NCBI GenBank assembly: GCA_015231685.1
Contig: JADGBA010000039.1
Location: forward strand, 1-10,123
Length of the DNA: 10,123 nucleotides
Source of the DNA: Candidatus Omnitrophota bacterium
Lineage (GTDB): Bacteria > Omnitrophota > Gorgyraeia > 2-02-FULL-51-18 > JAGOUK01
Direction of reading: 5' to 3'
Of the stretch, positions 1-5,980 are shown piece after piece (within the stretch, counting starts at the first letter, position 1; each line of letters begins with the position of its first letter). The notes beneath the pieces were generated by a model that was given only the letters and a program-made list of their open reading frames with translations, was not told the origin of the DNA and did not search any database. The position numbers were made by a program, and so were the translations under genes.

Positions 1-1
1 A

Positions 2-145
2 GAAATGCTTGAGGTGGGAACGCCCCAGCAGATTCAGAACAGCAAAAACGCCATTCTCAGACAATTTGTTGAAGGTGAGGCCGAAGGGCCCGTTCGGTTT
101 GTTCAGCAGGGTGACCGGTATCTCGAAGGTTTGACGGACAGTTAA
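2..145 (+). CDS. mlaF: MlaF-like ABC transporter ATP-binding protein, C-terminal 47 residues (partial)
   Basis: An open frame entering from the left edge ends at TAA 143-145. The visible tail contains GTPQQIQNS, then LRQFVEGEAEGPV, the usual end of Mla-type ATPases: a G-T-P-x-x-I-x-N-S turn followed by a (V/L)-x-Q-F-(V/L)-x-G-x-x-x-G-P segment. In this family the ATPase powers phospholipid movement between inner and outer membranes together with an MlaE permease and a membrane-anchored MCE protein. Only the tail is present, so Walker and signature motifs cannot be checked. The MCE gene starts 17 bases after the stop, matching the usual mlaE-mlaF-mlaD order and supporting the call. The 5' end lies outside the window. 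Confidence 0.8.
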   Translation, partial: EMLEVGTPQQIQNSKNAILRQFVEGEAEGPVRFVQQGDRYLEGLTDS

Positions 146-162
146 CAGAGGGGAAAACACGA

Positions 163-987
163 ATGGCCAAGAAAATCTCAAACGAAATCAAAACCGGAGT
201 GGCGGTCCTGGCAGCTGTTCTTCTTTTGGTGGGAGTGCTTATCAAGACCGGGGATTTGAGTGTCGCGAAAAAGGGGTATCCGATCACGACGGAGTTTTTG
301 AGAATCGGGGGCGTCAAGCAGTTCGCGCCCGTGCGTCTCGCGGGCCTGGAAGTGGGTGAGGTTCGCGGGCTTCGGATGCGCTACGATTCGGATCGCACGG
401 TGATTGAGGCGGATTTATGGATTGAAGACGGGGTGCGCATCCGAAAGGATGCCAAAGCCACGGTGGCGAATTTGGGGTTGATGGGGGAGAAGTACATCGA
501 AATCAAGAGCGGACAAAGTCCGGAATTCGTGGAATCCGGCGGCGCTATTGAGGCGGTTGAGCCTGTGGGGATGGACGAATTGATCGAGAAGGCTGAAGGC
601 GTCATGGACGAAGTGACCCTTGCCCTCGGGGACTTCCGGAAGCTCGCCGGTCATGCCGATGAGGTGATTGTGGACGCGAAGCCGAAGCTTTCGAATATCC
701 TCACCAATCTCGACGGCATTCTTTCCAAGAATCGCTCCAAACTCGATGCCATTATGGAGAATCTGCGCGTCACATCCGCCTACTTCATGGAATTCAGCGA
801 GGATGTGAAATACCACCCCTGGAAGGTGTTGGCCAAAGGCAAAGAAAAAACCCCCCAAGAGATCACCCAGCTCAGAGACCAGCGCCGGGCTGATGGGCTG
901 CCGACCGTACCCGATGTGTATCCGACAGAAGAAGAAGAGCAGAGCGTGCCCTCCAAAGGCAAAAATCGCGGATTCTTGAGTTCCTGA
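163..987 (+). CDS. mlaD: MlaD-like MCE domain protein of the lipid transport system
   Basis: This 274-aa protein starts at ATG 163 with a good Shine-Dalgarno (GAGGGG near 148-153). It has a short basic N-terminus and one membrane anchor at about residues 12-27 (TGVAVLAAVLLLVGVLI). A single MCE domain follows at about residues 38-118, with the family pattern GVKQFAPVRLAGLEVGEV and later NLGLMGEKYIEI. The C-terminal part is helical and ends in a segment with YHPWKVL, a common feature at the end of single-MCE proteins. MlaD-type proteins form hexameric rings on the periplasmic face of the inner membrane and bind lipid in transit to or from the outer membrane. It follows the MlaF-like ATPase and precedes the CHASE2 gene by 12 bases, so all three are probably co-transcribed. 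Direction of lipid movement cannot be told from sequence. Confidence 0.9.
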   Translation: MAKKISNEIKTGVAVLAAVLLLVGVLIKTGDLSVAKKGYPITTEFLRIGGVKQFAPVRLAGLEVGEVRGLRMRYDSDRTVIEADLWIEDGVRIRKDAKATVANLGLMGEKYIEIKSGQSPEFVESGGAIEAVEPVGMDELIEKAEGVMDEVTLALGDFRKLAGHADEVIVDAKPKLSNILTNLDGILSKNRSKLDAIMENLRVTSAYFMEFSEDVKYHPWKVLAKGKEKTPQEITQLRDQRRADGLPTVPDVYPTEEEEQSVPSKGKNRGFLSS

Positions 988-999
988 TCCGGAGCGCAC

Positions 1000-2379
1000 A
1001 TGTCGGGACGGGAGCGGCTAAAGCTGTATGCGCGAATCGCCGGTCGTGCTTTGGAGCAATATTACGGCAGACTCCTGTTCGCACTTCTGATCGCCCTTAT
1101 CCTTGCGGGTTCTTATGCCCGCGTCGCGGAAGTTTATGAGTTGCAATCGTACGACTGGCGGTTCCGCCTTAAACCCCCTCCGGCCATATCCCAGGATCTG
1201 GTTCTTGTGGATATTTGGGATGATTCGCTGGAATCGATTGGCAAGTGGCCGTTTGACCGGCGATATCATGCCGTACTCATCGAGATTCTCAGGCGATACG
1301 GCGCCAAGGTGGTTGGCTTCGATATTGTGTTTCCTGAGCCCAGTCCATCGGATGATTTGATGGCGATGGCGGCCTCCCAGCGCGGGGGCGTGGTTCTTTG
1401 TGAGGCTCTGGACGAGCCTCAATCCGAGAACGGACGCGTCACGGCCAGGAAGGTGCTGACCCCGCTTGTCGAACCGTTTCAAAAGGCCGCCGAAGCCATT
1501 GCGCATGTCAATGCCGTGGCGGATATCGACGGAACGCGCCGGCGGGTGGCGCCGCTCATCGACTGCGTCGGAAAAACCTATGTCCATATGGGCGTTCTCC
1601 TGGCGGCGATGTATCTGGATGTGGCCCCGGAGGATATTCGAAGGGGGCCGGACGGTTCCGTGCACATCGGTGACCGGCGCAGGATTCCAGTTGATTGGGA
1701 AGGAAACGTTTTTGTGAATTATGCCGGGCGATGGGGGGAGGCGTTCCGGCACGTTTCTTATTTGCAGATTCTGACATCCTTCCGGCAGGTGGAAAACGGA
1801 GAAACCCCGGATGTGGATTTGAGGGAACTCGAAGGCAAGGTCTGTCTCGTCGGGTTGACGTCGGCCGGGAGCCACGATGTCGGTTCCATCCCTATTCAGG
1901 CTCTTTATCCCCAGGTGGGCGTGCACGCGAGCGTGTTCAACAATGTTGTGGACGGGAATTTTATCCAACGTGCCGGCAACAACGTGAATCTGGTGATCCT
2001 GATCGTTCTTCTGCTGTTGGCGATTCTTTGGGCTGAGTTCCCCAGAATCCGGTTCGGCTTTTTGGGGGCGTTTTTGACCTGGGCTGGTTTTGTCGGTCTC
2101 GCAGTGGGTCTCATGGCATGGAGGCTCAGGTGGATCGACCTCTTTTATCCCGCGCTGGCTTATCTCGTGGTGTATCTAACCTCACTTCTTCATCGCTCCA
2201 TGATGGAAAAAAAGAAGCGCAAACTCATGGAAACCGAGCTCATGATCGCGAGCAAGATCCAGAGAAGCTTTTTGCCGGCTTCACTGCCGAAGACGGACCT
2301 TTTGGAGATCGCGGCTTTTATGGAGCCGGCCAAGCATGTCGGCGGGGACCTGTATTCGGCGTTAAAGATTGATGATTAA
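1000..2379 (+). CDS. CHASE2 sensor with N-terminal part of a SpoIIE/PP2C phosphatase (5' portion of an interrupted gene)
   Basis: ATG 1000 has GGAG at 991-994. TM1 is at about residues 24-42. A periplasmic CHASE2 domain spans about 45-320, with YDWRFRLKPPP, then GKWPFDRRYHAVLIEILRR and VVGFDIVFPEPSPSDD, and near its end VNYAGRW and GKVCLVGLTSAGSHDVGS. Three more TM segments lie at about 328-346, 354-376 and 380-400, followed by a basic stretch (EKKKRK). The cytoplasmic SpoIIE-type domain starts at about 415 with ASKIQRSFLP and contains the metal-site motif GGDLY at 448-452. Translation stops at TAA 2377-2379 (codon 460), although the same frame continues at once with the rest of the phosphatase (RLGV, then GDVSGKG). 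The intact protein would be 653 aa. As read, this product keeps the sensor and only a fragment of the catalytic domain. Such phosphatases typically dephosphorylate STAS-domain anti-anti-sigma proteins; the target here is unknown. Confidence 0.85.
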   Translation: MSGRERLKLYARIAGRALEQYYGRLLFALLIALILAGSYARVAEVYELQSYDWRFRLKPPPAISQDLVLVDIWDDSLESIGKWPFDRRYHAVLIEILRRYGAKVVGFDIVFPEPSPSDDLMAMAASQRGGVVLCEALDEPQSENGRVTARKVLTPLVEPFQKAAEAIAHVNAVADIDGTRRRVAPLIDCVGKTYVHMGVLLAAMYLDVAPEDIRRGPDGSVHIGDRRRIPVDWEGNVFVNYAGRWGEAFRHVSYLQILTSFRQVENGETPDVDLRELEGKVCLVGLTSAGSHDVGSIPIQALYPQVGVHASVFNNVVDGNFIQRAGNNVNLVILIVLLLLAILWAEFPRIRFGFLGAFLTWAGFVGLAVGLMAWRLRWIDLFYPALAYLVVYLTSLLHRSMMEKKKRKLMETELMIASKIQRSFLPASLPKTDLLEIAAFMEPAKHVGGDLYSALKIDD

Positions 2380-2382
2380 CGT

Positions 2383-2961
2383 TTGGGGGTGATGTGCGGC
2401 GATGTCTCGGGCAAGGGCATGCCCGCGGCGCTTTTTATGGCGAAGGCGGTGGCGGAATTCAAGTTCAATTCCGCGGGACGCGATAATCCATCGGAAGTAC
2501 TTCACCACCTGAACGAAGGGCTTTCGGAGGAGGATTCGGCGGGTCTTTTTGTGACGATGAATTATCTGATCTTTAATCTGGGTCACCGCGTGTTGACGCT
2601 TTCGAATGCCGGACACATGCCGGTCTTGCGGGTCAGAAAAGACGGGACGGCGGATGAGCTGGACGCGGAGGGGGGGATGCCCATCGGTCTCATGACCGGG
2701 ATCGAATTCGGGTTGACGACCGTTGATGCCGCTGAAGGAGATGTCTACGTTCTCTACACGGACGGAATTTCTGAAGCGCGCAACCGGCGAAAAGAAGATT
2801 ACGAGATCGAACGCCTGAAAGCGGCGGTGCTGCGTTCCCGTTCGAAAAGCGCCGAAGCGATTAAAGACGAGGTTCTCAAAGACGTCAGGGATTTTGTCGG
2901 CCATGCTCCCCAGCATGACGACATGACGCTTCTTGTGCTTAAGGTGAATGCCACCGCCTAG
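2383..2961 (+). CDS. C-terminal part of the SpoIIE/PP2C phosphatase domain (3' portion of the interrupted CHASE2-PP2C gene)
   Basis: This frame is the direct continuation of the CHASE2 gene after the TAA at 2377-2379. It carries most of the PP2C/SpoIIE signature: GDVSGKGMPAALFMAKA at joint residues 467 onward, SNAGHMPVLRV, GMPIGL, YTDGISEARN at 586-595, and QHDDMTLLVLKV at 638-649. The metal-binding aspartates expected from the family (D468, D588 and D641 in joint numbering) are present. The GGD motif of the same active site lies in the upstream fragment, so this piece alone is probably not a complete enzyme. If translated separately, start candidates are TTG 2383, GTG 2389 or ATG 2392; none has a convincing ribosome binding site. 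It ends at TAG 2959-2961. The preserved downstream sequence suggests a recent lesion, a consensus error, or readthrough. Confidence 0.75.
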   Translation: MGVMCGDVSGKGMPAALFMAKAVAEFKFNSAGRDNPSEVLHHLNEGLSEEDSAGLFVTMNYLIFNLGHRVLTLSNAGHMPVLRVRKDGTADELDAEGGMPIGLMTGIEFGLTTVDAAEGDVYVLYTDGISEARNRRKEDYEIERLKAAVLRSRSKSAEAIKDEVLKDVRDFVGHAPQHDDMTLLVLKVNATA

Positions 2962-2973
2962 ACTCTTCTGCCC

Positions 2974-3002
2974 TTGATAATGTCGGGCGTGAGAGGCATA
3001 CT
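2974..3002 (+). promoter_or_regulatory. Possible sigma70-type promoter for the receiver/GGDEF/EAL gene
   Basis: In the 95-base gap after the phosphatase gene, TTGATA (2974-2979, 5 of 6 consensus bases) and CATACT (2997-3002, 4 of 6) are separated by exactly 17 bases. This would start transcription near 3009, about 48 bases before the ATG at 3057. The boxes are imperfect and read-through from the upstream operon is also possible. Confidence 0.35.
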
Positions 3003-3056
3003 TACGAATGATGATCAATGCTCGTATTTGTAACCCTGCGCTCATTTTGAGGTCTC

Positions 3057-4775
3057 ATGGCAAACACGTTTAAAATCCTTATATTCAGCAAGGATCCCCA
3101 CTTTTCGGAATTCGTCAAACAGAGTGGCTTGGGAGTCGGTTTTGAATGGGTCTTCGTTCGGGATATGAACGATCTGGTCCAAACCGTTTACGACGAAATG
3201 CCGCATCTGATTGTTGCGGATATCAAAAGCTCAAATGTCGGCGCATTTGATTTGTGCAATCAAATCAAAACGGACGCTGTTCTCGAGCACATTGCTCTGA
3301 TTGTTCTAACGGATACCGATGATCCGTCAGCCCTCATGGAGTGCGGCGCGGAGGCCACCCTCAAAAGGGATGAACACCTCAGGGTGCTCTGGCCGGAGAT
3401 TGAGAATTTTTTTGCCAGGGCCAGGCACGAGCTGGATGTGAACCCGGCAACACAGCTTCCCGGTTCGCGCTCCAGCGTGACCCGACTGGAGGAGCTTTTG
3501 GGGCGGGATGAGGCTTTTGCGATATTGATGATTCACTTGAGGGATCTCGACCGGTACTACGAGCGATACGGCATTCAGGGCGGGGATATGTTTATGAAGT
3601 GCACGGCGGAGATGCTGCGTGAGATTTGCGGGCAGCGGGAGGGCGCGCCCGCATTCATCGGTCATATCGGCGTCAACGACTATGTCATTGTGACGGGGAC
3701 CGACAATTCGATTGAATATGCCGAGCGGATCATCGAGTCTTTTGAAGGGGTGAGAAGCCGCATGAACGAATATGAGGGCGAACGCGCCAGGATCTCGGTC
3801 ACCTTGTCCATCGCCATTGTCTCCAACGAAAACACCCACCTTCAGCATGTCTCGGAGATCTCTCAGGCCGCGGAGCAGGTGCATCGTTACCTGAAGCGGT
3901 TTACTCACAGCGCCTACCTCAGGGACCGGCGTTCCAATATTCGGGAATCCGTCAAAGGATTGGGGAGAGGCAAGCCTCTAGAGCGCATCCGGGCACAGAA
4001 TGACCTTGACTCTCTCCAGAGGAAAATCGGTATTTCCGAAGGGCTCCTGGCCGAGGTGGTGTACTTTTTGAGAAATGAAAACGTTCGAACGCACTATCAG
4101 CCTATTGTGGATTTTGTGACGCGCCGGGTAGTGGCCTATGAAGCCCTTACGAGATTCGAAAAGACCGACGGTCAAATGGTGGATCCGATACAAATTTTTA
4201 GAGCTTCGCGGGAGATCAATCTGGTCAAGGAGCTGGATCTTTTGTGTGCCATGAAAGCCATCGAGAATTCCGGAGCACTTCGCGCATCAGGCAAATTATT
4301 CGTCAACCTGAACCGGGAAACGTTTCTGGATGTTGACTCTCTCGCTCAGGTGCTTAAACTCATGGCCCTGGATTTGGGGCAGCTGGTGTTTGAAATCACC
4401 GAGCAGTCCCTGTTGCGCCAACTCGATGATCTGGTTAAATCCCTGGCGCGGCTGCGGGAGCAGGGCATCCAGATTGCCCTGGACGACACCGGCGGTGGCG
4501 ACGTCAGTTTGCGGGAAGCGGCCCAGATTCGACCCCAATTCGTTAAATTTGATAAATCCCTCATTCGCGATGTTCACCGGTCGGAGATGAAGCAGAAAAT
4601 CCTCAAATCGATGGCGATGTTCGCAACCAACATCAGCGCAATCACGATCGCCGAAGGGGTTGAGCGTCAGGATGAATGGGATTTTCTTAAAGGGATCGGC
4701 ATTGATTATGCCCAGGGGTATTACGTGGCCATGCCTGCAGAGAAGCCCGAATTGCGATTCAAAGACGCCTCTTAA
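3057..4775 (+). CDS. Receiver, degenerate GGDEF and EAL domain protein; probable c-di-GMP phosphodiesterase
   Basis: This 572-aa cytoplasmic protein starts at ATG 3057 with GAGG at 3049-3052. Residues 5-120 look like a response-regulator receiver: candidate phospho-acceptor D55 in LIVADIKS, acidic D13, and K103. Residues about 150-285 are a GGDEF fold in which the signature is replaced by GVNDY (205-209), so cyclase activity is unlikely. Residues about 335-565 form an EAL domain with the catalytic set in place: E362 (EALTRF), N417 (FVNLN), E446 (EITE), D476-D477, K497, E533 (AEGVE) and Q553 (QGYY). The usual DDFG(T/A)G loop reads DDTGGG, keeping both aspartates. Family knowledge then predicts hydrolysis of c-di-GMP to pGpG, tuned by phosphorylation or by GTP binding to the degenerate domain. 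No cognate histidine kinase is in the window. Confidence 0.88.
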   Translation: MANTFKILIFSKDPHFSEFVKQSGLGVGFEWVFVRDMNDLVQTVYDEMPHLIVADIKSSNVGAFDLCNQIKTDAVLEHIALIVLTDTDDPSALMECGAEATLKRDEHLRVLWPEIENFFARARHELDVNPATQLPGSRSSVTRLEELLGRDEAFAILMIHLRDLDRYYERYGIQGGDMFMKCTAEMLREICGQREGAPAFIGHIGVNDYVIVTGTDNSIEYAERIIESFEGVRSRMNEYEGERARISVTLSIAIVSNENTHLQHVSEISQAAEQVHRYLKRFTHSAYLRDRRSNIRESVKGLGRGKPLERIRAQNDLDSLQRKIGISEGLLAEVVYFLRNENVRTHYQPIVDFVTRRVVAYEALTRFEKTDGQMVDPIQIFRASREINLVKELDLLCAMKAIENSGALRASGKLFVNLNRETFLDVDSLAQVLKLMALDLGQLVFEITEQSLLRQLDDLVKSLARLREQGIQIALDDTGGGDVSLREAAQIRPQFVKFDKSLIRDVHRSEMKQKILKSMAMFATNISAITIAEGVERQDEWDFLKGIGIDYAQGYYVAMPAEKPELRFKDAS

Positions 4776-4845
4776 CAAACGCATCAGACAAGACCATCCC
4801 AATGTTGTGTGGGCCCGACCGGTTGCAGCGGTACGCGCAAGCCAT

Positions 4846-4875
4846 TGGACCGGGCCCGGTGAGGCTTGATACAAT
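4846..4875 (+). promoter_or_regulatory. Promoter of rnpB, with a palindrome in the spacer
   Basis: TACAAT at 4870-4875 is a 5 of 6 match to the -10 consensus and lies 6 bases before the inferred RNase P RNA 5' end at 4882. The best -35 candidate is TGGACC at 4846-4851 with an 18-base spacer; TTGGAC at 4845-4850 is an alternative. A perfect 12-bp palindrome, ACCGGGCCCGGT (4849-4860), overlaps the end of the -35 box and fills part of the spacer. Confidence 0.55.
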
Positions 4876-4881
4876 ACCTGC

Positions 4882-5227
4882 GGTGCGGGTCGGACGGTCG
4901 CGGGATTTATCCCGAGGAAAGTCCGGGCTTCCGAAGACAGCGTAGCGGGTAATACCCGCCGCCGGGTGATTTCCGGCCGGATCAGAGCCACAGAGACGAG
5001 TCTCCTCCCGGGAAACCGGGCGGAGGGTGAAACGCGGCAATCTCTACGCGAAGCAAGGCCAAGCAGGGGAGAAGCGCCTCAGGGCGCGCGCGTGTCTTCA
5101 GCGTTTGATTCCCGGGTGGGCCGCTAGAATTCGTCAGCAATGGCGGATCCAGATGGATGACCGTTTCCTTAATCAGCTGCCGTCTGGCAGTGGTTGAGGC
5201 ACAGAACCCGGCTTACAGGCCCGCATC
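4882..5227 (+). ncRNA. rnpB: RNase P RNA (bacterial type A-like)
   Basis: This is the catalytic RNA that trims 5' leaders from precursor tRNAs. The 5' conserved block GAGGAAAGTCCGGGCTT (4914-4930) and the 3' block ACAGAACCCGGCTTACAG (5201-5218) are the two sides of the P4 core. Ends were set by pairing: GGTGCGGGTC (4882-4891) pairs over 10 bp, with two G-T pairs, with GGCCCGCATC (5218-5227), making helix P1. Other hallmarks are GCCACAGAGACGAG (4987-5000), GAAGCAAGGCCAAG (about 5050-5063) and a GATGGATGACCG block (about 5151-5162). The length of about 346 nt is normal. It has its own promoter upstream and a terminator immediately downstream, so it is an independent unit. Ends are accurate to a few bases. 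Confidence 0.95.
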
Positions 5228-5233
5228 ATTTTG

Positions 5234-5274
5234 GCCCCCCGCCCGAATTCGATCGGGCGGGGGGCTATTTTTTT
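5234..5274 (+). terminator. Strong intrinsic terminator of rnpB
   Basis: A 13-bp perfect GC-rich stem pairs 5234-5246 with 5253-5265 around a 6-base loop (ATTCGA). It is followed by TA and a run of seven T (5268-5274). It begins 6 bases after the RNase P RNA P1 helix and isolates that gene from the downstream operon. Confidence 0.93.
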
Positions 5275-5328
5275 GCCCGTTCACAATCGATAAAATTGCT
5301 TATTTTATTCTATGATTAATAGCGAAAG

Positions 5329-5339
5329 TATAATATAAT
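5329..5339 (+). promoter_or_regulatory. Candidate -10 region for the downstream membrane-protein operon
   Basis: Two overlapping perfect TATAAT hexamers occur at 5329-5334 and 5334-5339, in the AT-rich stretch between the rnpB terminator and ATG 5366. No good -35 box lies at 16-18 bases, so either this is an extended or factor-assisted promoter or the match is chance in AT-rich sequence. The terminator just upstream makes a promoter here necessary. Confidence 0.45.
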
Positions 5340-5365
5340 ACACTAGACTGGAACCTATGCCATAA

Positions 5366-5980
5366 ATGAAGAGCCAAAAGAACCTGTTTCAATATTTGGA
5401 TCGACAGGCGTCGTTGTGGGTGTTTTTGCTTGCCGCGGCGTTTGCCTTTTATCACATTTACAATGTGGCGGACCGGTTTCAGGCTTTTGAATGGAACGGG
5501 CTTCACGTCGGTGTTTATTCTCAGCTTTTGTGGAATATGTCACACGGCAGATTTATTTCTGCAGTGCTGGGGGCAACACTCATGCAGCTGCATCTGCCTC
5601 TGGTGATGGTCCTTGCGATTCCGGTGTATGCGTGGATCGCGGATCCGTACATTCTTGCCGTATTGCAGACCCTTGCTTTGGCCGCGGGCTGTCTGGGAGT
5701 TTATTCCATCGGACGGATTTATCTTGCTGAAACGGGAGCCCTGCTCCTGTCGGTGGTGTATTGTGTTTTTCCGCCCCTTTTGGAGGTCAATGCGGCCAAT
5801 TTTCATCCGCTGGCCCTGTCCGTGCCTTTTGTGGCGCTTTCGGTCACGGCATTTCTTCGGCGGCGGTCCGTCTTGTTTTTGTTGGCTCTCGTCGCGGTGA
5901 CGGCCTGCGATGCGCGATTGGGTTGCGCCTTGCGGCTCTTGTGCTCCGACGGGGGGCGATTTGGTGGGTGCCCGCAATGA
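5366..5980 (+). CDS. DUF2079-like integral membrane protein, N-terminal part (frameshifted gene)
   Basis: This frame encodes 204 aa. Residues 1-182 resemble the N-terminal part of DUF2079 membrane proteins, a family with GT-C glycosyltransferase-like topology: a TM near 17-33, then VGVYSQLLWNMSHGRFIS, TM segments near 70-86 and 90-110, a TM with LLLSVVYCVFPPLLE, the motif NAANFHPLALSVPF, and a final TM after FLRRR. After about position 5914 this frame loses homology and ends at TGA 5978-5980. The continuation is in the -1 frame: reading from GCG 5914 gives AIGLRLAALVLRRGAIWWVP. No slippery heptamer in the correct register is seen, so programmed frameshifting is not supported. The start ATG 5366 has only a weak, distant GGAA. 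The family's biochemical function is not established. Confidence 0.7.
   Translation: MKSQKNLFQYLDRQASLWVFLLAAAFAFYHIYNVADRFQAFEWNGLHVGVYSQLLWNMSHGRFISAVLGATLMQLHLPLVMVLAIPVYAWIADPYILAVLQTLALAAGCLGVYSIGRIYLAETGALLLSVVYCVFPPLLEVNAANFHPLALSVPFVALSVTAFLRRRSVLFLLALVAVTACDARLGCALRLLCSDGGRFGGCPQ

Noticed and set aside
415..999. Long minus-strand ORF of 194 codons opposite mlaD
   Set aside because: It lies wholly antisense to a clear MCE-domain gene, has no recognisable domain or ribosome site, and follows from the GC-rich codon pattern of the real gene.
1018..1968. Minus-strand ORF of 316 codons opposite the CHASE2 gene
   Set aside because: Composition is rich in H, R, P and N with no family motif; it mirrors the CHASE2 coding frame and lacks a promoter or ribosome site.
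2377..2379. Recoding of the TAA as an amino acid or selenocysteine
   Set aside because: Selenocysteine uses TGA, pyrrolysine TAG; other genes here terminate normally at TAA. No stem-loop element was evident beside it. Ordinary readthrough remains possible but unsupported.
5911..5956. Programmed -1 frameshift in the DUF2079-like gene
   Set aside because: No X-XXY-YYZ slippery heptamer is in the correct register; the G6 run at 5951-5956 is out of register for it.
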